Source: Martinezella tropici
Lineage (GTDB): Bacteria > Pseudomonadota > Alphaproteobacteria > Rhizobiales > Rhizobiaceae
DNA: 64,000 nucleotides
Direction: 5' to 3'
NCBI RefSeq assembly: GCF_003287875.1
Contig: NZ_QMKK01000052.1
Coordinates: 62,001 to 126,000, forward strand
Below are positions 8,621 to 16,609 of the stretch, one piece after another (position 1 is the stretch's first letter; every line of letters starts with the position of its first letter). The translations under genes were made by a program, and so were the position numbers. The notes under the pieces were generated by a model, which saw nothing but the letters and a program-made list of their open reading frames with translations, searched no databases and had not been told where the DNA came from.

Positions 8621-9502
8621 TTACAAGAAGATCCGCCGCTCTTCGCTCACCAGTTCCTGCAGGAAATCCACGACGGTGCGCACGCGCACGAGGTCGCGGG
8701 CACTTTCATGATAGGTCGTCCAGTAGGCCCGCTTGATGGAGACATCGGGCAGGATACGGTTGAGCTCGGGAAACTGCCTGGCGATATAATCGTGCAGGAT
8801 GCCGATGCCGGCGCCGGAGCGAACCGCTTCCGTCTGGCCGATGGCGGTGGAGATCTCGAAGGAGGCATCCCAGCTGCGCATGATTTCGCCGGAGAAATTC
8901 AGTGACGCCGTGAAGATCAGATCCTCGACATAGCCGATGCGGGGATGCAGCTTCAGCGCCTCGACGCTGTCGGGTAGTCCCGCCTGGGCCAGATAGGCTT
9001 TCGAGGCGTAGAGACCGAGCGTGTAGTCCGTGAGCTTGGACGAGACCAGCCGGCCCTGCTCGGGGCGCTCCAGCGTGATCGCGATATCGGCCTCGCGCTG
9101 CGACAGCGAAAAGGAGCGGGGAACGGGCACGAGCTGGATACGCAGCTCCGGATACCGGGCGATCAGCCGCCCGAGACGCGGCGCGAGAAATGAGACGCCG
9201 AAACCGTCGGGCGCGCCGATCCGCACCGTCCCTGTTATGGCGCTGTCGAGATGGCCGACGCTTGCCTGCGCGCGCAGCATCTCCGTTTCCATGCGCTCCG
9301 CCGCGTGCAGAAAAATCTCGCCTTCCGCCGTCAGGTCACAGCCATTGGTACGCCGCACCAGCAACCGCGTCTTCAGCCGCTCCTCCAGCGTCGTCACACG
9401 GCGGGAGAGGGTCGCGTGGTTGACACCCAGCCGTTTCGAAGCCGCCAGAATCTGCCCGGTTCGCGCGACGGCGAGAAACATGCGGACATCATCCCAATCC
9501 AT
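8621..9502 (-). CDS. LysR-family regulator, probable regulator of mmsA
   Basis: A 293-residue LysR-type regulator. The N-terminal helix-turn-helix covers residues 1-60 (MDWDDVRMFLAVARTGQILA, then LGVNHATLSRRVTTLEERL). The effector domain follows (GTVRIGAPDGFGVSFLAPRL). The region LLVRRTNGCDLTAEGE is the usual link. It is divergent from mmsA, and three TTTGCACA motifs lie in the 125-base shared promoter, so it most likely controls mmsA and itself. From memory, a LysR gene also precedes iolA in S. meliloti. Confidence 0.85.
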   Translation of the reverse strand: MDWDDVRMFLAVARTGQILAASKRLGVNHATLSRRVTTLEERLKTRLLVRRTNGCDLTAEGEIFLHAAERMETEMLRAQASVGHLDSAITGTVRIGAPDGFGVSFLAPRLGRLIARYPELRIQLVPVPRSFSLSQREADIAITLERPEQGRLVSSKLTDYTLGLYASKAYLAQAGLPDSVEALKLHPRIGYVEDLIFTASLNFSGEIMRSWDASFEISTAIGQTEAVRSGAGIGILHDYIARQFPELNRILPDVSIKRAYWTTYHESARDLVRVRTVVDFLQELVSEERRIFL

Positions 9503-9514
9503 TCACATATCCAA

Positions 9515-9580
9515 TTTGCACATCGAGGGCTTTAATTTTTGCACAACGGTTGCTTATATCAGCTCATTGATTTGTGCAAA
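9515..9580. promoter_or_regulatory. Three TTTGCACA motifs in the LysR/mmsA promoter region
   Basis: TTTGCACA occurs at 9515-9522 and 9538-9545 on the plus strand, and as TGTGCAAA at 9573-9580 within the palindrome ATTTG-TG-CAAAT. Repeated half-sites within a divergent LysR promoter suggest the binding and activation sites of the adjacent regulator. Confidence 0.55.
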
Positions 9581-9627
9581 TTGAAGTGCGATCCTGTCAG
9601 CATCGAAGAAAACGAGGAGGCACATCC

Positions 9628-11124
9628 ATGCGTGAGATCGGTCATTTCATCGGCGGCAAGCATGTCGCCGGCACGAGCGGGCGCATCAGCAAGGTCTGCA
9701 ACCCGGCAACCGGCGAAATGCAGGCGACCGTCGCGCTCGCCAGTGTCGAGGAAATCCGCGCCGCGGTTGAGAATGCCAAGGCCGCGCAGCCCAAATGGGC
9801 GGCTACCAATCCGCAGCGCCGCGCACGCGTCTTCTTCAAATTCGTCGAGCTGCTGAACAAGAACATGGATGAGCTCGCCACGCTTCTTTCCAAGGAGCAC
9901 GGCAAGACGGTCGAAGATTCCAAGGGCGATATTGTTCGCGGCCTGGAAGTCTGCGAATTCGTCTGCGGCATCCCGCATCTGCAGAAGGGTGAGTTTACCG
10001 AAGGCGCCGGCCCGGCGATCGACATGTACTCCATCCGCCAGCCGGTCGGCGTCGGCGCGGGCATCACGCCGTTCAACTTCCCGGCGATGATCCCGATGTG
10101 GATGTTTGCGCCAGCGATCGCCTGCGGCAATGCCTTCATCCTGAAGCCGTCCGAGCGCGATCCGTCCGTGCCGCTCCGCCTGGCCGAACTGATGATCGAA
10201 GCCGGCCTGCCGGCAGGCATCCTCAACGTCGTCAATGGTGACAAGGCCGCGGTAGACGCCATCCTGACAGATCCGGATATCGCTGCCGTTTCCTTCGTCG
10301 GCTCCACGCCGATCGCCCGCTACGTCTATGGCACCGCCGCCATGAACGGCAAGCGCGCCCAGTGCTTCGGCGGCGCCAAGAACCACATGATCATCATGCC
10401 TGACGCCGATATGGACCAGGCCGTCAACGCCCTGATGGGCGCCGGCTACGGTTCGGCCGGCGAGCGCTGCATGGCGGTATCGGTTGCGGTTCCGGTCGGC
10501 GAAGACACGGCCAACCGTCTCGTCGAGAAGCTGGTGCCGAAGATCGAATCCCTGCGCATCGGCCCTTATACCGATGACAAGGCCGACATGGGCCCGCTCG
10601 TCACCAAGGATGCCTATAACCGCGTCAACGGCCTGATCGATCGCGGCGTCGAAGAAGGCGCCAAGCTGGTCGTCGACGGCCGCGGCTTCAAGCTGCAGGG
10701 CTATGAAGATGGCTATTTCGTCGGCGGCACGCTGTTCGACCATGTCAAGCCCGAGATGGACATCTACAAGACCGAGATCTTCGGACCGGTTCTCTCGGTC
10801 GTCCGCGCCAAGAATTACGAAGAAGCGCTCGACCTGCCGATGAAGCACGAATACGGCAACGGCGTCGCCATCTATACCCGCGACGGTGATGCGGCCCGCG
10901 ATTTCGCCTCGCGCATCAACATAGGCATGATCGGCGTCAACGTTCCGATCCCGGTTCCGCTCGCCTATCACTCCTTTGGCGGCTGGAAGGCCTCGAGCTT
11001 CGGCGATCTCAACCAGCACGGCACGGACTCGATCAAGTTCTGGACGCGCACGAAGACGATCACCGCCCGCTGGCCGTCCGGCATCAAGGATGGCGCCGAA
11101 TTCGTCATGCCGACGATGAAGTAA
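9628..11124 (+). CDS. mmsA: CoA-acylating methylmalonate/malonate-semialdehyde dehydrogenase
   Basis: Converts methylmalonate semialdehyde to propionyl-CoA, or malonate semialdehyde to acetyl-CoA, with NAD and CoA, in valine and myo-inositol catabolism. The 498-residue length is standard. The catalytic cysteine is in GSAGERCMAV (Cys281), the NAD-binding region contains FVGSTPIA, and GGAKNHM replaces the glutamate motif of ordinary aldehyde dehydrogenases by asparagine, a hallmark of this CoA-dependent family. ATG 9628 follows GAGGAGG by 7 bases; the frame is open upstream but lacks another site. The S. meliloti counterpart is called iolA. A terminator follows. Confidence 0.93.
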   Translation: MREIGHFIGGKHVAGTSGRISKVCNPATGEMQATVALASVEEIRAAVENAKAAQPKWAATNPQRRARVFFKFVELLNKNMDELATLLSKEHGKTVEDSKGDIVRGLEVCEFVCGIPHLQKGEFTEGAGPAIDMYSIRQPVGVGAGITPFNFPAMIPMWMFAPAIACGNAFILKPSERDPSVPLRLAELMIEAGLPAGILNVVNGDKAAVDAILTDPDIAAVSFVGSTPIARYVYGTAAMNGKRAQCFGGAKNHMIIMPDADMDQAVNALMGAGYGSAGERCMAVSVAVPVGEDTANRLVEKLVPKIESLRIGPYTDDKADMGPLVTKDAYNRVNGLIDRGVEEGAKLVVDGRGFKLQGYEDGYFVGGTLFDHVKPEMDIYKTEIFGPVLSVVRAKNYEEALDLPMKHEYGNGVAIYTRDGDAARDFASRINIGMIGVNVPIPVPLAYHSFGGWKASSFGDLNQHGTDSIKFWTRTKTITARWPSGIKDGAEFVMPTMK

Positions 11125-11149
11125 GTATCGCCACCATTGGTATTATCGG

Positions 11150-11183
11150 CCGCCGCCCGGCACGTTTCGGGCGGCGGTTTTTT
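11150..11183 (+). terminator. Rho-independent terminator of mmsA
   Basis: CCGCCGCCCG at 11150-11159 pairs with CGGGCGGCGG at 11168-11177, followed by a T tract. Confidence 0.85.
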
Positions 11184-11267
11184 GTTGCACCCGTTTTCGA
11201 TAGAGTGATCTTGTCTGTGTCATCGTTTTGGTCTAGAACAAAACGAGAACAATTGGAGGGCCGCACT

Positions 11268-11615
11268 GTGCCTGTGACCTATCAGATCGACTATCTCGAA
11301 TTTCCATCGAAAGACGGCCTGAAAACCCGGCGCTTCTTCGAGGAAGCCTTCGATTGGAGTTTTGTCAGCTATGGGCCGACCTATCATGTCATCGAGGCGG
11401 CCGGTATAGATGCCGGCATAGACGGGGACGCGGGGGAGGCCGCCGGCACGCCCTTGCCCGTCGTGCGCGCCACCGATCTGGAAGCGGCCCAGCGCGCCGT
11501 CGAATTCGCCGGTGGCGTCATCACCCGGCCCGCCTTTGATTTCCCAGGCGGCCGCCGATTCCATTTTCGCGAGCCGGGCGGCTGCGAAATGGCGGTCTGG
11601 GTTGCGACGCCCTGA
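11268..11615 (+). CDS. VOC-family (glyoxalase/bleomycin-resistance fold) protein
   Basis: A 115-residue protein of the vicinal oxygen chelate fold. It begins with QIDYLEFPSKDGLKTRRFFEEAFDW, and ends with RFHFREPGGCEMAVW, where Glu of EPGG lies at the usual C-terminal metal position. The expected N-terminal His/Gln metal ligand is ambiguous, so enzymatic activity is uncertain. The start is GTG 11268, 8 bases after GGAGGG; the frame is open upstream, but that part has no recognisable domain. It stands alone between mmsA and the DUF898 gene. Confidence 0.75.
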   Translation: MPVTYQIDYLEFPSKDGLKTRRFFEEAFDWSFVSYGPTYHVIEAAGIDAGIDGDAGEAAGTPLPVVRATDLEAAQRAVEFAGGVITRPAFDFPGGRRFHFREPGGCEMAVWVATP

Positions 11616-11842
11616 GCATCCAAGTCGGCATGTCATTCAGGTTGCATCTGCCTGAGCTGGTTGCTCTTTCGCGGGCCGAATGCCGCCGGCTGATATTTTT
11701 CCATTGATCGGCGCTCGATTTCCTGCTTTCAAGTGCAACGTTAAGGCGAGTTGTGTGTGGCGCAACACACCTCCGGGCTGATCGTGTTCATATGGCATGC
11801 TTCCGGGGAACGCTCGTCCTCTTGTGGGGTGGGGACTACTGT

Positions 11843-12904
11843 ATGGCAGTTGTTGAGCAAAGCTATCCGTTGGACGGAAGGCCCTTTTTCCAGAGGGCTT
11901 CCTTTACGGGCAACGCCTCCGAATATTTCGGCATCTGGATCGTCAATATTCTGCTGACGATTGTTACGCTGGGTATTTATTCGGCCTGGGCGAAGGTACG
12001 CCGGAACCGGTATTTCTATGGGAACACGGTCCTGCTGGGACATAGTTTCGAATATCACGCCAGGGGCAAGCAGATACTGATTGGACGGTTGATCGTTTTC
12101 GGCCTTTTGATCGTGCTGAACATATTTTCACATGTGGCGCCGTTGGCAGTCTTGGCAATCTGGCCTGTCATGCTGGTGATATTTCCATGGTTTCTCATGC
12201 GTGGCCTTCGCTTCAACGCGCGCGTGACGAGCTATCGCAATGTGCGCTTCGATTTCGTCGGGACCTATGGCGGTGCATTCAAGGCGATCTTTTTGGGCGC
12301 TCTTATAACGGTGATATCGCTCGGGCTATTGTCTCCGATCGCAAGCCGCTGGTTCTACAAATATATCTTCGATAATCTGCGCTATGGTGATCGACCGTTC
12401 TCGACCGAGCCGCCACTGGGTGCGCTCTATAGGGCTTTCGGAGGCATGATCGCAATTGCCATCGGCGGAGGCTTAGTGCTCGGCTTTGTTGCCGCCATTG
12501 GTCTCCACGGCCTTGTGGCAAATTCAGCCGGTGCCGGCCTCAGTTCGGCTCATGTGGGAGCTGCCGCTGGCCTGCTCGCATATATATTTGCCGGCCTCTA
12601 CTATCGGGCGTCGATCCGCAACATCGTCTGGTCGGCGGCTACGATTGATGGCCGCCATCAGCTCCGCAGCAATCTTGGTCGCCGGCAATATATTTGGGTC
12701 GTGATTGTCAATACGGTGCTGACGCTTATAACGCTGGGCTTGATGCGCCCATGGGCTGCGGTGCAGATGCAGCGCTTCTTGGCGGAGCACACAGCGATCA
12801 GTGTCGATGGCGAAATCGGCGTCGTGTTCGACCAGATCCGCTCGACCGGAAGCGCGATCAGCGCGGAATATCTCGATGTTGATGGATTCGACTTTGGCTT
12901 CTGA
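11843..12904 (+). CDS. YjgN/DUF898 family inner-membrane protein
   Basis: A 353-residue membrane protein with two related YjgN modules. The first begins SEYFGIWIVNILLTIVTLGIYSAW and is followed by AKVRRNRYFYGNT. The second begins RQYIWVVIVNTVLTLITLGL and is followed by MRPWAAVQMQRFLAEHT. About six to eight hydrophobic segments lie in between. The molecular function of DUF898 is unknown. The gene overlaps the M48 protease gene by 29 bases, which points to translational coupling and a joint role at the membrane. ATG 11843 follows a G-rich site (GGGGTGGGG); a longer upstream frame is less likely. Confidence 0.82.
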   Translation: MAVVEQSYPLDGRPFFQRASFTGNASEYFGIWIVNILLTIVTLGIYSAWAKVRRNRYFYGNTVLLGHSFEYHARGKQILIGRLIVFGLLIVLNIFSHVAPLAVLAIWPVMLVIFPWFLMRGLRFNARVTSYRNVRFDFVGTYGGAFKAIFLGALITVISLGLLSPIASRWFYKYIFDNLRYGDRPFSTEPPLGALYRAFGGMIAIAIGGGLVLGFVAAIGLHGLVANSAGAGLSSAHVGAAAGLLAYIFAGLYYRASIRNIVWSAATIDGRHQLRSNLGRRQYIWVVIVNTVLTLITLGLMRPWAAVQMQRFLAEHTAISVDGEIGVVFDQIRSTGSAISAEYLDVDGFDFGF

Positions 12905-13979
12905 TCCGAAGACGATCGCGACGGGCGTTTGGCATCCGCCGCATTCCAGCCGGGAGGTTCCGTCCCGGCTGATGGATATCGGCGGGTCGCTCATTGTGAT
13001 CTCATCTGAAGAGGATACGGAAGATAAGCGGCTTGCCTGGGGTATCCGGTCGGATATCGAAGTGAGCCAGCGTGTCGGCTCCATTCCGCGTCGCATCACG
13101 TTCGGGAATGAATCGGTTTTTGAAACCCGTGATAATGATGCCGTCGATGCTTACCTGTGGAGCCGAGGCGAGGGACGCAGTGGTTTCATTCATGGGCTTG
13201 AGAGCGTTCGGCCGCGGCTGGTCGCCTTTGCTTTTGCGACGATCATCCTTGCTTCGGTCATTTATCGCTATGCCCTGCCGGTCCTGGTGGAGGTTGCGGT
13301 GCTGATGACGCCGCCCGTGATGCCGGAGATGATGTCGGCAGGGACGCTGAAGACATTGGACCAGGTGACCTTCGGCCCCAGCAAGCTGCCGGCGGCACAG
13401 CAGACGGAAATTCGCGATGATTTCGCCACGATAGCCGCAAACGCGGAAGGTGGTGCCAGCCGCTACCATCTGAATTTCCGCGATGGCGGCCTCATCGGTC
13501 CGAACGCCTTCGCGCTGCCGGACGGAAACCTCGTTCTGACCGATCAACTGGTCGAACTCGCCGGCGGCGACAAGGAAGTGATGACTGCCGTACTCGGCCA
13601 TGAGATCGGTCACGTCGAATATAAGCACAGCCTGCGCCAGCTTTACCGCGCGGCGGGTGTTGCAGGTCTCGTGCTGTTGATAGCCGGCGACGTAGGCTCC
13701 GGCATTCAGGATCTATTGACCCAAGGGGGCGGCCTGCTTGCGCTTTCCTATTCTCGCGAGGCCGAGGCTCAGGCCGATCGCCGCTCTGTGGAGCTGATGC
13801 AGGCGGCGGGCATGGATCCGACGGCCCTCTCACGCTTCTTCGATATCCTCGAAACGAAACTTGGCGATCATGGCAACACCAGCATGCTCTCAACCCATCC
13901 GGGGACACCCGAGCGCAAGCAGGCAATCCTTGATTACGCCAGGGAGCTGAAGGAGAAGGGGGCGAAGCCGAACGGGTGA
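12876..13979 (+). CDS. M48-family membrane-associated zinc metalloprotease
   Basis: A 367-residue protein with one clear transmembrane segment (VAFAFATIILASVIYRYALP, about residues 115-135) and an M48 peptidase domain after it. The zinc site HEIGHVEYKH contains the HExxH motif, the third ligand is in SREAEAQADRRSVELM, and SMLSTHPGTPERKQAI near the C-terminus is typical of M48B/M48C proteases. The N-terminal 110 residues have no recognised domain. Starts at 12876 or 12882 are both possible; the first has GGAA at suitable spacing. The overlap with the DUF898 gene suggests the two form one module, perhaps in membrane-protein quality control. Confidence 0.85.
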   Translation: MLMDSTLASDPKTIATGVWHPPHSSREVPSRLMDIGGSLIVISSEEDTEDKRLAWGIRSDIEVSQRVGSIPRRITFGNESVFETRDNDAVDAYLWSRGEGRSGFIHGLESVRPRLVAFAFATIILASVIYRYALPVLVEVAVLMTPPVMPEMMSAGTLKTLDQVTFGPSKLPAAQQTEIRDDFATIAANAEGGASRYHLNFRDGGLIGPNAFALPDGNLVLTDQLVELAGGDKEVMTAVLGHEIGHVEYKHSLRQLYRAAGVAGLVLLIAGDVGSGIQDLLTQGGGLLALSYSREAEAQADRRSVELMQAAGMDPTALSRFFDILETKLGDHGNTSMLSTHPGTPERKQAILDYARELKEKGAKPNG

Positions 13980-14001
13980 GGAGCTCAGGTTTCGAATAAC
14001 G

Positions 14002-14019
14002 TGAATATGAATTTCATAT
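14002..14019. promoter_or_regulatory. IRO-box-like iron operator upstream of rirA
   Basis: TGAATATGAATTTCA at 14002-14016 fits the RirA operator pattern TGA-N9-TCA. It overlaps a perfect 15-base palindrome, ATATGAA-T-TTCATAT, at 14005-14019. It is about 80 bases upstream of rirA, which would allow autoregulation. Confidence 0.55.
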
Positions 14020-14096
14020 TTTGGAATTGTTCAAAACTAAGAAAGCCACTATATACGGGTCCAGCCCCTAAGCAGCCTTGATTCCAGGAGATCGGC

Positions 14097-14585
14097 ATGC
14101 GTTTGACGAAACAGACCAATTACGCGGTGCGCATGCTGATGTATTGTGCCGCCAATGAAGGCCATCTGAGCCGCATCCCGGAGATTGCCAGGGCCTATAG
14201 CGTGTCCGAGCTGTTTCTCTTCAAGATCCTGCAGCCGCTGACGAAGGCGGGTCTTGTCGAAACCGTGCGTGGCCGCAATGGTGGCGTGCGTCTTGGCAAG
14301 CCCGCGACCGATATCAGCCTTTTCGACGTGGTTCGCGTTACCGAAGACAGTTTCGCCATGGCGGAATGTTTCGAAGATGGCGTGGTGGAATGTCCGCTGG
14401 TCGATAGCTGCGGTCTCAATTCCGCACTGCGCAAGGCGCTGAACGCCTTCTTCGATGTTTTGACCGAATATTCCATCGATGATCTGGTCAAGGCCCGGCC
14501 GCAGATCAACTTCCTTCTCGGCCTGACCGATGCGGATCACAAGGCGATCGCCAAGAAGCCTGCGATCTCGGCGCCGGCTGCCTGA
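14097..14585 (+). CDS. rirA: RirA, Rrf2-family iron-responsive regulator
   Basis: RirA is the main iron-responsive repressor of rhizobia, sensing iron through an Fe-S cluster. This 162-residue protein starts MRLTKQTNYAVRMLMYCA with the Rrf2 winged helix (LFLFKILQPLTKAGLVETVRG). It carries cysteines 91, 99 and 105 (CFEDGVVECPLVDSC), which are the cluster ligands reported for RirA. AGGAG precedes the ATG by 5-6 bases. An IRO-box match lies upstream and a clear terminator lies downstream, so it is a single-gene unit. Confidence 0.94.
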   Translation: MRLTKQTNYAVRMLMYCAANEGHLSRIPEIARAYSVSELFLFKILQPLTKAGLVETVRGRNGGVRLGKPATDISLFDVVRVTEDSFAMAECFEDGVVECPLVDSCGLNSALRKALNAFFDVLTEYSIDDLVKARPQINFLLGLTDADHKAIAKKPAISAPAA

Positions 14586-14613
14586 TCACTCGTCCGAGTT
14601 CGATTGATTTTGT

Positions 14614-14645
14614 CCGCAGCTGCCGCCGGTAGCTGCGGATTTTCG
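14614..14645 (+). terminator. Rho-independent terminator of rirA
   Basis: CCGCAGCT (14614-14621) pairs with AGCTGCGG (14631-14638) around an 8-9 base loop, followed by ATTTTCGTTT. Confidence 0.75.
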
Positions 14646-14924
14646 TTTATATTGCCTCCTATACGGGCAATAAACGGTTAGCGAAGTGCGGACGGAAAAC
14701 ATCAAATCATTCTGAATATGCTAAAACCGTGCAAAATTTTGCCAGAATATTACCAATTCAAAGGCATTTTCGTCCAAAAATTTCCAAACTCTGCAAATTG
14801 GAAAAATTTTAGGCGGCGCTTGTTGCTTTCAAACTTAAAATAAAGTTCCATCGGCGCGATCCGGATGGGAACCTCTGGTGGTGTCCACGGCTTCAGAAGA
14901 ATAACAAACCTGGGAAACGATATC
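14646..14924. other. Long leader/promoter region of the dpp operon
   Basis: No coding frame is seen. The region is unusually AT-rich for the window. It holds the perfect palindrome GCAAAATTTTGC at 14731-14742 and an imperfect inverted repeat with arms TTCCAA and TTGGAA at about 14774-14810 flanked by A/T runs. These are candidate sites for regulation of dppA. Confidence 0.45.
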
Positions 14925-16520
14925 ATGAAAAAGATTTCTGTCCTGCTGGCAGTGACAGCCTTGACTTCTGTCATGGCGACGTCCGCCTGGTCGAAAACGC
15001 TTGTCTATTGCTCGGAAGGTTCGCCGGAAGGTTTCGATCCCGGCATCTATACCGCCGGCACCACATTTGATGCTTCCTCGCGTGCGGTTTATAGCCGTCT
15101 CGTCGAATTCAAGCACGGCAGCACCGAGATCGAACCCGGCCTCGCCGAAAGCTGGACCGTTTCCCCCGACGGCAAGGAATACACCTTCAAGCTTCGCAAG
15201 GGCGTGAAGTTCCAGACGACCGATTTCTTCACCCCGACGCGTGATCTCAATGCCGACGACGTCATTTTCTCGATCGGCCGTCAGCTCGGTACGGACAATC
15301 CGTGGGCCAAGTATGTTGCCGGCGGTTCCTATGAATATGCCGACGGCATGGGCTTCCCGAAGCTCATCAAGTCGATCGACAAGGTCGATGACCTCACCGT
15401 CAAGTTCGTCCTGAACCGTCCGGAAGCGCCGTTCCTTGCCGACCTCGCCATGGACTTCGCCTCGATCCTGTCGAAGGAATATGCAGACAAGCTGCAGGCC
15501 GACAAGAAGATGGAGCAGATGAACCAGCAGCCGCTCGGCACCGGCGCGTTCACCTTCGTCGCCTACCAGCCGGATGCCGTCATCCGCTACAAGGCAAACG
15601 AGACCTACTTCAAGGGCAAGGAAAAGATCGACGATCTCGTCTTCGCGATCACGCCGGATGCATCCGTCCGCGCGCAGAAGCTGAAGTCCGGCGAATGTAA
15701 CCTCATGCCTTACCCGAACGCAGCCGACATCAAGGACCTGAAGGCTGACAAGAACCTCAAGGTTCTCGAACAGGCCGGCCTGAACGTTTCCTACCTCGCC
15801 TACAACACGCTCGTTGCGCCGTTCGACAAGGTCGAAGTTCGCAAGGCGATCAACATGGCCGTCAACAAGCAGGCCATCGTCGACGCCGTCTTCCAGGGCT
15901 CCGGCAAGGTTGCGACCAACCCGATCCCGCCGACCATGTGGTCCTACAACAAGGACGTGAAGGACGACGCCTACAATCCGGAAGAAGCCAAGAAGCTGCT
16001 TGAAAAGGCTGGCGTCAAGGATCTCAGCATGAAGATCTGGGCAATGCCGGTTTCGCGTCCGTACATGCTGAACGCGCGCCGTGCCGCCGAACTCATGCAG
16101 GCAGACCTCGCCAAGATCGGCGTCAAGGTCGAGATCGTCACCTATGACTGGGCTCAGTACCTGAAGCTCTCCTCCGCCAAGGACCGCGATGGCGCGGCCA
16201 TCCTCGGCTGGACCGGTGACAATGGCGATCCGGACAACTTCCTTGACACGCTGCTCGGCTGCGATGCTGTCGGCGGCAACAACCGCGCGCAGTGGTGCAA
16301 CAAGGAATTCGACGATCTCGTGAAGAAGGCCAAGCAGACCGCCGACGTGAAGGAGCGCACCAAGCTCTACGAACAGGCTCAGGTCGTCTTCAAGCGCGAA
16401 GCTCCCTGGATGACCATCGACCATTCGGAAGAGTTCATCCCGATGACGAAGAATGTCTCCGGCTACTTCCAGGATCCGGTCGGCGTTCATCGCTTCGACG
16501 GCGTCGATATCGCCGAATAA
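14925..16520 (+). CDS. dppA: Dipeptide/oligopeptide ABC transporter, periplasmic binding protein
   Basis: A 531-residue SBP family 5 solute receptor. The signal peptide (MKKISVLLAVTALTSVMATS) ends near residues 22-23 and is followed by KTLVYCSEGSPEGFDPGIY, a typical DppA N-terminus. TAGTTFDASSRAVYSRLVEF and GLAESWTVSPDGKEYTFKLR are family signatures. In R. leguminosarum the DppABCDF system imports dipeptides and 5-aminolevulinate; the same substrates are likely here. ATG 14925 was chosen because it begins the signal peptide. It heads the operon dppABCDF and is separated from dppB by strong hairpins. Confidence 0.92.
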   Translation: MKKISVLLAVTALTSVMATSAWSKTLVYCSEGSPEGFDPGIYTAGTTFDASSRAVYSRLVEFKHGSTEIEPGLAESWTVSPDGKEYTFKLRKGVKFQTTDFFTPTRDLNADDVIFSIGRQLGTDNPWAKYVAGGSYEYADGMGFPKLIKSIDKVDDLTVKFVLNRPEAPFLADLAMDFASILSKEYADKLQADKKMEQMNQQPLGTGAFTFVAYQPDAVIRYKANETYFKGKEKIDDLVFAITPDASVRAQKLKSGECNLMPYPNAADIKDLKADKNLKVLEQAGLNVSYLAYNTLVAPFDKVEVRKAINMAVNKQAIVDAVFQGSGKVATNPIPPTMWSYNKDVKDDAYNPEEAKKLLEKAGVKDLSMKIWAMPVSRPYMLNARRAAELMQADLAKIGVKVEIVTYDWAQYLKLSSAKDRDGAAILGWTGDNGDPDNFLDTLLGCDAVGGNNRAQWCNKEFDDLVKKAKQTADVKERTKLYEQAQVVFKREAPWMTIDHSEEFIPMTKNVSGYFQDPVGVHRFDGVDIAE

Positions 16521-16538
16521 CGAAAAATCTGTGAGAAT

Positions 16539-16590
16539 GCCCGGCTAAGACCGGGCGACCCGGCGGTCAGACACCCTGTCTGACCGCCGG
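16539..16590 (+). promoter_or_regulatory. Double hairpin between dppA and dppB
   Basis: A small hairpin, GCCCGG/CCGGGC (16539-16556), is followed by a perfect 14-base-pair stem: arms 16560-16573 and 16577-16590 around a CCC loop. There is no strong T tract after it (AAAAATTT follows). This suggests a 3' mRNA stabiliser or partial terminator that keeps the binding protein in excess over the permease. Confidence 0.7.
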
Positions 16591-16609
16591 AAAAATTTGG
16601 ACATCTGCC

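Noticed and set aside
9559..11019. A 486-codon open frame on the minus strand opposite mmsA
   Set aside because: It is the mirror of a GC-rich gene with strong codon bias, has no ribosome site and resembles no protein; mmsA on the other strand is unambiguous.
14835..16490. A 551-codon open frame on the minus strand opposite dppA
   Set aside because: Codon-bias shadow of dppA. The opposite strand encodes a complete binding protein with a signal peptide.
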